From the NCBI GenBank assembly GCA_041487355.1, contig JBGPND010000055.1, positions 1-26,793 on the forward strand: a stretch of 26,793 bases of DNA. Direction: 5' to 3'. The notes below the pieces were generated by a model, which worked only from the letters and a program-made list of their open reading frames with translations, searched no databases and had not been told where the DNA came from. Below, in pieces: positions 1 through 7,446 of this stretch. Position 1 is the first letter of the stretch, and each line of letters opens with the position of its first letter. Position numbers and translations under genes: made by a program. The DNA comes from JAMXLO01 sp041487355. Its GTDB lineage: Bacteria > Pseudomonadota > Alphaproteobacteria > Acetobacterales > Acetobacteraceae.

Positions 1-263
1 AACTGGCGATAGGCGGCGTTCAGGTCGCCGCGCTTCTTCTTGTATTCCCAGGCGAAGCGGTTGCGCCGCCCGACATCGGCCCAGCCGTCACCGCCGGTGA
101 ATTTCGTCGCGCCCTTCTCGAAGGCGTAGTCCTCGCCGGTGGGATCGGAGTTGGGCGTCGGCTCGTCCAGCAGACGACAGAGGTCGATGAAATGCTCCTG
201 ACACGCCGCCCGCTCGTTGCGCGTGCTGGCCTGCCATTTCGCGATGAATTCCGCCGGCGTCAT
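1..263 (-). CDS. Type IIG-like (MmeI/YeeA-type) class I DNA methyltransferase, N-terminal part
   Basis: The gene starts at the ATG complementary to 261-263 and is still open at the left edge, so only about the first 87 residues are visible. They begin MTPAEFIAKWQAS and include EHFIDLCRLLDEPTP, DPTGEDYAFEKG, TGGDGWADV and FAWEYKKKRGDLNAAY. From knowledge of the family, this is the N-terminal nuclease-like region of large (often >900 aa) combined restriction-modification or stand-alone class I SAM-dependent DNA methyltransferases. The D of GWADV and the EYKKK segment fit a PD-(D/E)XK-like core. The methyltransferase motifs would lie outside the window. It follows the Uma2 gene on the same strand after about 50 bp. 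Whether the full gene is intact cannot be seen. Confidence 0.75.
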   Translation of the reverse strand, partial: MTPAEFIAKWQASTRNERAACQEHFIDLCRLLDEPTPNSDPTGEDYAFEKGATKFTGGDGWADVGRRNRFAWEYKKKRGDLNAAYRQ

Positions 264-312
264 GGGCGCAGGCTAGGGGCGGGAGGCGATTCCGGAAAGG
301 CGATGCCGTTCC

Positions 313-897
313 CTATCCCAGTCCCGAGGTCCGATACGCCGACCGCAGTGGCGCAGCGAAGCCGATGCTGTCGAGCCGAAGCTCGTCGTCTGCATCGACA
401 TTCTCGGCCTGCTCCGGCCATGCGCCGTCCGGCCCGCGCCTGAGTATCTCCGCCGCGATCGCGGTCGAACGCAGGACCACGATCTCCGCAACCGTCGGGA
501 TCGTCGTATAGGCCCGGACATTCGCCCGTGTCTTCGTCACGTTGGTCGGGGACAGGATCTCGATCAGCACGACAGGCTCGTGCATCAACCGTGCGCCCAT
601 GGGCGGCACGCAGGTGATGCCGAGATCGGGAACCAGACAGTTCTCCTCGGATCGCAGGCCAGGGATGACGCCCGGCGCGACGACCACCCGACACGTACCG
701 CCGCGCGCGTCAAGGTGCGCCGTGAGCAGATAAGCCAGACGTGCCTGGATGGAGCCATGAGCGTCGGAGGCCGGCGCCATCATCTCCGGCTCGCCGTCCC
801 GCAACTGCCAGAGCGCGCCGGTCCGGTCACCCGAATCCCAATCGAGGAACTCGGCGACGGTCATGTGGCGCGACGGCATCTTCAGGGCAGTGGCCAT
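313..897 (-). CDS. Uma2 family endonuclease (DUF820)
   Basis: This 194-residue protein has the Uma2/DUF820 pattern: an N-terminal MTVAEFLDW segment, a central VAPGV...LVPDLGITC strand pair, VVLIEILSPTN, and a following basic patch with K/R before YTTIPTV. In this family the D of PDL and the E of the EILSP strand form a PD-(D/E)XK-type nuclease active site. The biological role of Uma2 proteins is unsettled; they are abundant in cyanobacteria and some alphaproteobacteria and are often near mobile or defence genes. Length is normal. It lies just upstream of the methyltransferase on the same strand and may be cotranscribed with it. The ATG at 897 gives the MATALKMPSRHMTVAEF start; an internal Met at residue 12 is also possible. 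Confidence 0.8.
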   Translation of the reverse strand: MATALKMPSRHMTVAEFLDWDSGDRTGALWQLRDGEPEMMAPASDAHGSIQARLAYLLTAHLDARGGTCRVVVAPGVIPGLRSEENCLVPDLGITCVPPMGARLMHEPVVLIEILSPTNVTKTRANVRAYTTIPTVAEIVVLRSTAIAAEILRRGPDGAWPEQAENVDADDELRLDSIGFAAPLRSAYRTSGLG

Positions 898-998
898 GCC
901 GAGGACAATGCTCGCTCAGGCTGTCGGCTGCAAGCGAACAGGGCAGTCCCGAAGCACCGTCGGAGTGAGGCAGCAGCCCGAATGATGGGCGGGCGTGT

Positions 999-1343
999 TC
1001 AAGTGCCGTCCGGCACGTCAAAGCCGAACACTGCAAAGAAGGTCCCTCGATGCCTCGCCAACCAATTCGGTGGGGCGCTCCCCAGGCCGCCAGCAACCAC
1101 GCCCTTCTCGAGCGTAGCCAGCTTATTAAAGCGCACCACGGAAGGGACCTTCAGGCCAGTCTCCGCGGACGCATCGATCGGCGCCATGTCAGGGCCAAAG
1201 CGGGATACCGACGTGATGAAGCAGACCACAACATCAGACCGGCGCTCATTGTCGCGTGAAACGACCAGCGCCGGACGACACTTCGAGCCTGACAGGTCGG
1301 TGAAGGGAAAGCGGTCCAGGACGATGGCACCGAATTCAAACAC
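999..1343 (-). CDS. Type II toxin-antitoxin system toxin, PemK/MazF family
   Basis: This 114-residue protein has PemK/MazF-fold signatures: an N-terminal GAIVLDRFPFTDLSG strand-loop, KCRPALVVS, CFITS, and the late TGLKVPSVVRFNKLATL block. Family members are ribosome-independent or ribosome-associated endoribonucleases that cut mRNA and are neutralised by an antitoxin encoded just upstream. The start is a GTG immediately after a TGA stop (1344-1346), which is typical of tight coupling to an upstream antitoxin. The upstream antitoxin-like reading frame appears frameshifted (see 1344-1558), so the toxin may be unbalanced, inactive, or controlled otherwise. The toxin ORF itself shows no visible damage. 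Confidence 0.85.
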   Translation of the reverse strand: MFEFGAIVLDRFPFTDLSGSKCRPALVVSRDNERRSDVVVCFITSVSRFGPDMAPIDASAETGLKVPSVVRFNKLATLEKGVVAGGLGSAPPNWLARHRGTFFAVFGFDVPDGT

Positions 1344-1558
1344 TCAGCCGTTCCGTTCGGCAAGGTCGGCATCGGAATAGAGGTCCGGTTCATCGGCCAG
1401 GAATGGGCCAGGGTTGCGAATGCGCCGCCGGCCTGCGCCAGAGCGGCCATCGGCAGATCCGACTCGTCGACGACCTCGACGATGGCAAGCACGCGAGCGG
1501 CGACGCCACGACGCAGCAGTTCGTCCGATAGGCGGCCGGCTTCCGTTTCAACTGTCAT
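1344..1558 (-). pseudogene. Putative antitoxin of the PemK-type toxin, apparently frameshifted
   Basis: Translation from the ATG at 1558 (or 1567) gives MTVETEAGRLSDELLRR, then VLAIVEVVDESDLPMAAL and AGGAFATLA. This reads like a small acidic antitoxin, but the frame then runs far into the toxin gene. In the adjacent frame the same stretch ends FLADEPDLYSDADLAERNG followed by TGA directly before the toxin GTG, which is the ending expected for an antitoxin coupled to the toxin. Joining the two frames around 1400-1430 gives a ~70-residue protein of normal antitoxin size. The simplest reading is a one-base deletion (or equivalent) near 1400-1430; a sequencing error is the main alternative. The antitoxin family is not recognised. 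Confidence 0.5.
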
Positions 1559-1615
1559 TCTCTGCATTGCACAACCCTCTGCCGAACCAGTACGGCATCG
1601 CCCGTCATCGAGCCG

Positions 1616-3070
1616 CTAGCCGACCGCTGACGACTGGGTGCCACCTGCCGCCCGGTGCCGCTCCCGCAGGAACTGGAAGAACTCCACGCCCTCGCGCAGC
1701 CGGCGCTTCATCATCTGTGGGCTGCGCACCATCTCGCCGACGATCGAAGCGATCTTCGGCGCGCGGAAATAGAACCGCCGATAGAATGTCTCAACGTTGT
1801 CGAAGATCTCGGTGTGCGACAGGTGCGGATAGGTCAGCGGCGCGATCTGGATGCCGTGCTCGTCCACCAGCTCCGCATGCGCCTCATCCAGCCAGCCGTT
1901 CTCCACCGCCTGCCGATACAGGAACGTCCCCGGATACGGCGCGGCCAACGACACCTGGATGGTGTGCGGGTTGATCTCGGTGGCGAAGCGGATCGTCTCC
2001 TCGATCGTCTCCTTGGTCTCGCCCGGCAGGCCGAGGATGAAGGTGCCGTGGATCTTGATCCCCAGCTCGTGGCAGTCGCGCGTGAAGCGCTTCGCCACCT
2101 CGATCCGCATGCCCTTCTTGATGTTGTGCAGGATCTGCTGGTTGCCGCTCTCGTAGCCCACCAGCAGCAGCCGCAGCCCGTTGTCCTTCAGCACCTTCAG
2201 CGTGTCACGCGGCACATTCGCCTTGGCGTTGCACGACCACGTCACGCCCAGCCTGCCCAGCTCGCGGGCGATCGCCTCGGCGCGCGGCAGGTTGTCGGTG
2301 AACGTGTCGTCGTCGAAGAAGAACTCTCTCACGTTCGGGAAATACGCCTTCGCCAGCTTGATCTCCTCCGCCACGTGGCCCGGCGAGCGCACCCGGTAGC
2401 GATGCCCGCCAACCGTCTGCGGCCACAGGCAGAACGTGCAGCGCGACTTGCAGCCACGCCCGGTGTAGAGCGACACGTAGGGATGCAGCAGATAGCCGAT
2501 GAAATAGTCCTCGATCCGCAGGTCGCGCTTGTACACCTCGGTGACGAACGGCAGTTGGTCCATGTCCTCGAGGATCGCGCGGTCCTGGTTGTGCACGATG
2601 CCGCCCGCGCCGTCGCGATAGGAGATGCCGTCCACCGACGCCCAGTCGCGTCCCTCGGCAATTTCCTTCACCGTGAAGTCGAACTCGTTGCGCGCGACGA
2701 AGTCGATCGGCGCGCCCTGCACCAGGCTTTCCTCCGGCTGCACCGCCACCTTGGCGCCGACGAAGCCGATCTTCAACGCCGGGTTTTCCCGCTTTAGCGC
2801 CGCCGCGACCTTCACGTCGGAAGCGAACGACGGCGTCGAGGTGTGGATCACACACAGCTCGTAGTCCCCCACCTGGCGCGTCACCGCATCGAGGCGGATG
2901 CCTGCCGGCGGCGCGTCGATCAGCTTGCTGCCGGGCACCAGCGCGGCCGGCTGCGCCAGCCAGGTCGGATACCAGAACGAGCGGATCTCCCGCCGCGCCT
3001 GGTAGCGCGAGCCGGCGCCCCCGTCGAACCCGTCGAACGAAGGCGGGTGCAGGAACAGCGTCTTCATCAT
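1616..3070 (-). CDS. hpnJ: Hopanoid biosynthesis B12-binding-type radical SAM protein HpnJ
   Basis: This is a 484-residue protein. An N-terminal B12-binding-like domain (about residues 1-140, starting MMKTLFLHPPSFDGFDGG) is followed by a radical SAM barrel with the CxxxCxxC cluster motif C207-C211-C214 (GRGCKSRCTFCLWPQ). The motif binds a 4Fe-4S cluster that cleaves S-adenosylmethionine. HpnJ is known to act late in composite hopanoid synthesis, contracting the glucosamine head group of bacteriohopanetetrol to a cyclitol ether. The start ATG overlaps the stop of hpnI (ATGA, 3067-3070), so it is the last gene of the ispA-dxs-hpnI-hpnJ operon. No hpnK (deacetylase) follows; the toxin-antitoxin locus comes next. 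Length and motifs are normal. Confidence 0.93.
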   Translation of the reverse strand: MMKTLFLHPPSFDGFDGGAGSRYQARREIRSFWYPTWLAQPAALVPGSKLIDAPPAGIRLDAVTRQVGDYELCVIHTSTPSFASDVKVAAALKRENPALKIGFVGAKVAVQPEESLVQGAPIDFVARNEFDFTVKEIAEGRDWASVDGISYRDGAGGIVHNQDRAILEDMDQLPFVTEVYKRDLRIEDYFIGYLLHPYVSLYTGRGCKSRCTFCLWPQTVGGHRYRVRSPGHVAEEIKLAKAYFPNVREFFFDDDTFTDNLPRAEAIARELGRLGVTWSCNAKANVPRDTLKVLKDNGLRLLLVGYESGNQQILHNIKKGMRIEVAKRFTRDCHELGIKIHGTFILGLPGETKETIEETIRFATEINPHTIQVSLAAPYPGTFLYRQAVENGWLDEAHAELVDEHGIQIAPLTYPHLSHTEIFDNVETFYRRFYFRAPKIASIVGEMVRSPQMMKRRLREGVEFFQFLRERHRAAGGTQSSAVG

Positions 3071-4293
3071 CGCGGGTTCAGTCCCCTGGCTTCCAGCGTG
3101 TGGCCGCGCCAGTCGACCTCGCGACCGGCGTAGCTCGCGATCATCACGGCCACCGACATAAGCTCACGCAACGGCAGAAGCCAGACCGGGGAGTGGAATG
3201 CAAGCCCGAGTGACCGGTCGATCCCCCGCCCCGCGAGCGCGCGTATCAGCCAGACGACGGCGAACCAGGCCAGCGACCAGATTGCGCCCCAGGCCAGCAG
3301 GATGGCGAGCGCCGCCCAGGCCAGCGGATACTGCAGCACCGAGGCGGCAAACTGCACCGGCACCAGCGCCCTGATCGTCCGCGCCCAGCGCAGCTCGTGC
3401 CGCCACAGCGCAGCGAAGCTCGTCTCCGGCACCGTGGTGGCCGGCACGGTATCCGCCAGCCGCACCCCGAGCCCGAGCCCCTGGACCAGCCGCCCGAGCA
3501 CATTGTCGTCGGCCAGATGGTTCACCAGCGCTTGCAGGCCGCCGATGCGCTCCAGCGTCTCCCGACGCAGCGCCATGGTCGCCCCCAGACAGTCCTGCCG
3601 CCCCATGGCCCGCGCCAGCAGCGCCCCCGGCAGGAAGTAGTGGTTGATCTGCATGGCGCCGAGGATGCTGGGTAGCGAAGCCCCCCTCCCCAGCCCTCCC
3701 CCGCTGCGCGGGAGAGGGGGGCTGTCGGGCTCCCTCTCCTGCGCAGCGGGGAAGGGTTGGGGAGGGGGTGCCGGTAGCCCCACATAAAGCGTCGTCACCA
3801 GCCCGGTCCCCGGCTCCTCCAGCGTCGCCGCGAGCCGCCGCAGATAATCCGGCGTCACGTGCAGGTCGGAATCAGCGATCACCAGCACATCGTGCTTCGC
3901 CGCCGGCAGCATGTTGATGAGGTTGGCCACCTTGCGGTTCCGCCCATGCGGCGTCGGATCGATCACCACGGCGATGTCGCAATCCGGAAACCGCGCCTGC
4001 AGCCGCCGGACCACGGGAAGCGCCGTGTCGGCCGGGTCCTGCACGCCGAACACCACCTGCCAGACCGGGTAGTCCTGCCGGCAGATGCTGGCCAGCGCCT
4101 CCTCGAGCAACGGCTCGTCGCCATGCAGCGGCTTGAGGACGCTGATTTTCATCGTCATGGCCGCGGACGGCCATGACGACAGACGGGCAAACCGCCGCAC
4201 GACAACCCACCCCGCGACGACCTGCGCCACCCCAACCGCGGAAAACCCCGCCGCCAGAGCAGCCGCAATCCCCGGGCTCGACCCGGGGATCAA
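3067..4293 (-). CDS. hpnI: Hopanoid biosynthesis glycosyltransferase HpnI with in-frame repeat insertion
   Basis: This is a 408-residue membrane glycosyltransferase of the GT2/GT21 (ceramide-glucosyltransferase-like) type. It has an N-terminal membrane helix (about residues 8-32), the SVLKPLHGDEPLLEEAL start of the catalytic domain, DSD at 141-143, a GRQDCLGATM acceptor segment, ADDN at 261-264, the RHELRWARTIR motif near 298-308, and C-terminal membrane helices. HpnI is known to add N-acetylglucosamine to bacteriohopanetetrol. Residues about 175-209 (proline/arginine/glycine-rich, from PPPQPFPAAQ to GGGLGRGA) are encoded by a palindromic repeat at 3680-3770 and look foreign to the family. 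The proposed start is TTG at 4293, overlapping the dxs stop (TTGA), and it lies beside a palindrome. The Met at 4158 would drop the first helix and is less likely. Confidence 0.9.
   Translation of the reverse strand: MIPGSSPGIAAALAAGFSAVGVAQVVAGWVVVRRFARLSSWPSAAMTMKISVLKPLHGDEPLLEEALASICRQDYPVWQVVFGVQDPADTALPVVRRLQARFPDCDIAVVIDPTPHGRNRKVANLINMLPAAKHDVLVIADSDLHVTPDYLRRLAATLEEPGTGLVTTLYVGLPAPPPQPFPAAQEREPDSPPLPRSGGGLGRGASLPSILGAMQINHYFLPGALLARAMGRQDCLGATMALRRETLERIGGLQALVNHLADDNVLGRLVQGLGLGVRLADTVPATTVPETSFAALWRHELRWARTIRALVPVQFAASVLQYPLAWAALAILLAWGAIWSLAWFAVVWLIRALAGRGIDRSLGLAFHSPVWLLPLRELMSVAVMIASYAGREVDWRGHTLEARGLNPR
3680..3770. repeat. Palindromic repeat (family A) inserted in frame within hpnI
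   Basis: Two ~40-bp arms, about 3680-3721 and 3731-3769, are near-perfect inverted copies of each other. Each has the layout C-rich tract, CCGCTGCGCGGGAGAGGG core, and complement. The same element type occurs at 15804-15891 and 17860-17944. The length and phase keep the hpnI frame open on the coding strand, adding about 35 residues. Confidence 0.85.
4268..4290. repeat. Short CCCCGGG palindrome at the dxs/hpnI junction
   Basis: A 23-bp near-palindrome of the form ATCCCCGGG-n5-CCCGGGGAT. It touches the last base of the dxs stop codon and encodes the first residues of HpnI (IPGSSPGI). It is the common dispersed type with a CCCGG-GTCAAG-CCGGG core; related cores occur at 21371-21405 and 26506-26529. 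Confidence 0.7.
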
Positions 4294-6248
4294 CCAGCGC
4301 TCGCCGTCTGCGGCAGCTTCGCCTCCAGCCCGAACGCCCCGAGCGCGGTGGCCACTATGTCCTTCGCGGTCAGCCGTGCCTCGGCGAGCTGCTTCGCCTG
4401 CGAGTCATGGTCGATGAACCAGTCGGGCAGCACCATCGGGCGGACCTTCAGCCCGCCATCGAGCAGCCCCTTCCATGCCAGGTGATGCAGCACCGCCGAC
4501 CCGAACCCGCCGATCGAGCCCTCCTCGATGGTGATCAGCACCTCGTGGTGCCGCGCCAACTGCTCCACCAGCGCCGTATCCAGCGGCTTGGCGAAGCGTG
4601 CGTCCGCGACCGTAGTCGGCAGCCCCCGCGCCGCCAGTTCGTCCGCCGCGCGCAACGCGTCCCCGAGCCGCGGGCCGAGCGACAGGATCGCCACGCTGCC
4701 GCCCTCGCGGATCACGCGTCCCTGGCCCAGCGTCCACACCTCCCCGCGGGCCGGCAGCTCCAACCCCACCCCGTCGCCGCGCGGATAGCGCAACGCGCTC
4801 GGCCGGTCGCCGATCGACACCGCTGTGGCCACCGCATGCACCAGCTCGCCCTCGTCCGACGGCGCCATCAGCACGAACCCGGGCAGGCAGCCGAGATAGG
4901 CGAGGTCGAAACTGCCGGAATGCGTCGCCCCATCGTTGCCGACCGGCCCCGCCCGGTCCAGCGCGAAGCGCACCGGCAGGCGCTGGATCGCCACGTCATG
5001 CACCACCTGGTCATAGGCGCGCTGCAAAAACGTCGAGTAGATCGCGCAGAACGGCTTCATCCCCTCGGTCGCCAGCCCCGCCGCGAACGTCACCGCGTGC
5101 TGTTCGGCTATACCGACGTCGAAGCAGCGTTCGGGGAACCGCTTGCCGAACCGGTCCAGCCCGGTGCCCGACGGCATGGCCGCGGTGATCGCCACGATGG
5201 CGGGGTCGCGCTCCGCCTCGGCGATCAGCGCATCGGCGAACACCTTGGTGTAGTTGGGCGGTCCCGGCGGCGCCTTCGCCTGCTCGCCGGTGATCACGTT
5301 GAACTTCGAAACGCTGTGCAGCTTGTCGGCCGACGCCTCCGCCATGGCGTAGCCCTTGCCCTTCTGGGTGATCGCGTGCACCAGGATCGGGCCGGTCTCC
5401 TCCGCCTCGCGGACATTGCGCAGCACCGGGATGAGGTGGTCCAGGTTGTGCCCGTCGATCGGGCCCACGTAGTAGAACCCCAGCTCCTCGAACAGCGTGC
5501 CGCCGGTCAGCATGCCACGGGCATATTCCTCCGCCCGCCGCGCCGTCCGCTCGATGCCCTTGGGGAACCGCTTGGCCATCCGCGCCCCCAGCTCCCGCAA
5601 CGACAGGAAGCTGCGCGACGACATCAGCCGCGACAGGTAGGCCGACATAGCCCCCACCGGCGGCGCGATCGACATGTCGTTATCGTTAAGAATCACTATC
5701 AGCCGCGAATGCAGCGCGCCGGCATTGTTCATCGCTTCGTAGGCCATGCCGGCGCTCATCGCACCGTCGCCGATCACGCAAATGACGTTGCGTTCGTCCC
5801 GCTCATCGCGCCCCTCGCGCGCCGCCTGCTGGTTCTTCAGGTCACGCGCCACCGCCATTCCGAGGCCCGCCGAGATCGACGTCGAGGAATGCGCCGCGCC
5901 GAACGGGTCGTATTCGCTCTCCGCCCGCCGGGTGAAGCCGGACAGCCCGCCGCCCTGGCGCAACGTGCGGATGCGGTCACGCCGCCCGGTCAGGATCTTA
6001 TGCGGATAAGCCTGGTGGCCGACGTCCCAGATCAACCGGTCGTGCGGCGTGTCGAAGATCGCATGGATGGCGACTGTCAGCTCCACCACGCCGAGCGAGG
6101 CGCCCAGATGCCCGCCGGTGACGGAAACGGCGTCGATCGTCTCCGCCCGCAGTTCGTCCGCGAGCTGGCGCAATTGCTCCGCTGAGAAATTGCGCAGATC
6201 CGCGGGATAGCGGACGCGGTCCAACAGCGGCGTGTTCACAGGACTCAT
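4290..6248 (-). CDS. dxs: 1-deoxy-D-xylulose-5-phosphate synthase
   Basis: This is a 652-residue thiamine-diphosphate enzyme that condenses pyruvate with glyceraldehyde-3-phosphate, the entry and flux-controlling step of the MEP isoprenoid pathway. Visible signatures are GGHLGASLGVVELTVA near residues 45-60, WDVGHQAYPHKILTGRR at 74-90, the thiamine-diphosphate motif GDGAMSAG at 160-167 with LNDNDMSI at 187-194, and the catalytic-glutamate segment DVGIAEQHAVTFAAG in the pyrimidine-binding domain. The length is close to the usual 620-650. It starts at ATG 6248, 18 bp after ispA, and its TGA overlaps the TTG start of hpnI. The operon would therefore coordinate precursor supply with hopanoid head-group synthesis. 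Confidence 0.97.
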   Translation of the reverse strand: MSPVNTPLLDRVRYPADLRNFSAEQLRQLADELRAETIDAVSVTGGHLGASLGVVELTVAIHAIFDTPHDRLIWDVGHQAYPHKILTGRRDRIRTLRQGGGLSGFTRRAESEYDPFGAAHSSTSISAGLGMAVARDLKNQQAAREGRDERDERNVICVIGDGAMSAGMAYEAMNNAGALHSRLIVILNDNDMSIAPPVGAMSAYLSRLMSSRSFLSLRELGARMAKRFPKGIERTARRAEEYARGMLTGGTLFEELGFYYVGPIDGHNLDHLIPVLRNVREAEETGPILVHAITQKGKGYAMAEASADKLHSVSKFNVITGEQAKAPPGPPNYTKVFADALIAEAERDPAIVAITAAMPSGTGLDRFGKRFPERCFDVGIAEQHAVTFAAGLATEGMKPFCAIYSTFLQRAYDQVVHDVAIQRLPVRFALDRAGPVGNDGATHSGSFDLAYLGCLPGFVLMAPSDEGELVHAVATAVSIGDRPSALRYPRGDGVGLELPARGEVWTLGQGRVIREGGSVAILSLGPRLGDALRAADELAARGLPTTVADARFAKPLDTALVEQLARHHEVLITIEEGSIGGFGSAVLHHLAWKGLLDGGLKVRPMVLPDWFIDHDSQAKQLAEARLTAKDIVATALGAFGLEAKLPQTASAG

Positions 6249-6266
6249 TGCTTCTCGCTCCGAAAT

Positions 6267-7166
6267 TCAGCTCCGCCGCGTCACAACATAGGAAGCCAGA
6301 GCCCGCAGCAGCGCCGCGCGCTCGCCGAACCCCTCCAGGTGTCCGGCTGCCTGGCGCGCCAGCAACTCGGCGTGCGACCGCGCCCGCTCGATCCCCAGGA
6401 CCGCGACCATCGTCGCCTTGCCGGCGGCGGCGTCCTTGCCCGCGGTCTTGCCGGTCTCCTCCGTACTGCCTTCCGCGTCCAGCAAATCATCCGCGATCTG
6501 GAAGGCCGCCCCCAGGTCTCGTCCATAGGCGGCCAGCAGGTGCCTCTGGACCAGGGACGCCCGGCCGAGGATGGCCCCCGCCTCGGCGCTGAACTGGATC
6601 AGCCGGCCGGTCTTCAGCGCCTGCAGCCGGGCCACCGTCGCCCCGTCCAGCTCCTGGCCCTCCGCCAGCATGTCGATCATCTGGCCGCCCGCCATGCCAC
6701 GCGCACCTGCCGCCCCACCCAGCGCGGCCACCAACTCGCAGCGTGCCTGCGGGTCCGAATGCGTGTCCGGTTCGGCGAGCACCTCGAAGGCGCGCGCCTG
6801 CAGCGCATCGCCGGCCAGAATCGCGGTGGCCTCATCGAACGCCTTGTGCGTCGACGGCTTGCCGCGCCGCAGATCGTCGTCATCCATCGCCGGCAGATCA
6901 TCATGAACCAGCGAATAGGCGTGCAGCATCTCGATCGAGGCTGCCACGCGCGCCGCGCTGGTCTCCGATACCGCGAACAAGGCCGCGCTTTCCATCACCA
7001 GAAACGCCCGCAGCCGCTTGCCGCCGCCAAGGCTCGCATAGCGCATCGCATCCGCCAGGCGCGCCTCGGCACCCTCCGGCTCCGGCAGCAACGCCTCCAA
7101 AGCGGCCTCCACCACCTCGGCGACCCGCGCCAAAGCCGCGGGCAGGTCCGTGTCGGCCACTGTCAT
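6267..7166 (-). CDS. ispA: Polyprenyl (farnesyl/geranylgeranyl) diphosphate synthase
   Basis: This 299-residue trans-prenyltransferase elongates dimethylallyl diphosphate with isopentenyl diphosphate. GGGKRLRAFL is at residues 47-56. The first Asp-rich motif, DDLPAMDDDD, is at 89-98, preceded by LHAYSLVH, the pattern of bacterial IspA-type farnesyl diphosphate synthases. The second Asp-rich motif, DDLLD, is at 226-230. Farnesyl diphosphate is the precursor that squalene/hopene synthesis needs, consistent with the hopanoid neighbours. The start was set at ATG 7166 (MTVADTD); an upstream in-frame start at 7259 would add a low-complexity leader absent from the family. It is the first gene of ispA-dxs-hpnI-hpnJ. 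A geranylgeranyl product cannot be excluded by sequence alone. Confidence 0.93.
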   Translation of the reverse strand: MTVADTDLPAALARVAEVVEAALEALLPEPEGAEARLADAMRYASLGGGKRLRAFLVMESAALFAVSETSAARVAASIEMLHAYSLVHDDLPAMDDDDLRRGKPSTHKAFDEATAILAGDALQARAFEVLAEPDTHSDPQARCELVAALGGAAGARGMAGGQMIDMLAEGQELDGATVARLQALKTGRLIQFSAEAGAILGRASLVQRHLLAAYGRDLGAAFQIADDLLDAEGSTEETGKTAGKDAAAGKATMVAVLGIERARSHAELLARQAAGHLEGFGERAALLRALASYVVTRRS

Positions 7167-7226
7167 GGCGCTCTGTCTTCCGCTGCCACGCCGGTTCCCA
7201 TTCGCCCCAGGTTCAAAGCCAAATGC

Positions 7227-7255
7227 TAACACTCGCCCCGAGTCTGTTGCCCAAA
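7227..7255 (-). promoter_or_regulatory. Possible promoter for the ispA-dxs-hpnI-hpnJ operon
   Basis: On the minus strand, TTGGGC (7250-7255) is separated by 17 bp from TGTTAG (7227-7232), about 60 bp before the ispA start. This fits a sigma70-like promoter weakly. The 280-bp gap between ispA and ispH (7167-7446) must hold divergent promoters; nothing else clear is seen in it apart from a Shine-Dalgarno-like GGAGA just before ispH. Confidence 0.3.
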
Positions 7256-7446
7256 TCACACATATGCGTGTCCGGCCAGCTTCGCCACCGGTGCAGCATT
7301 ACCGCAACCCCTGGTATTGTGCCATATGCCGCCGGCGCTGCGCCGTGGCATTGCCGCTCCCGGCGAGGCATGCCATATCCGACGCCACCGGTAGGACTTT
7401 CGGCGCGGCTCGGGGCCGATCCAGCGCCGTCCCTTGGAGATGAAGC

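Noticed and set aside
1655..2797. A 380-codon plus-strand frame opposite hpnJ
   Set aside because: It is the antisense shadow of HpnJ, whose radical SAM and B12-like signatures are clear on the minus strand.
3680..3770. Reading the hpnI repeat as a frameshift or assembly error
   Set aside because: The frame stays open with clear family motifs on both sides, and the same element occurs elsewhere, so a real insertion is the simpler explanation.
4173..6185. A 670-codon open frame on the plus strand opposite dxs
   Set aside because: It lies antisense to a clear Dxs, has arginine/histidine/glutamine-rich composition, and matches no family; such shadows are common in GC-rich DNA.
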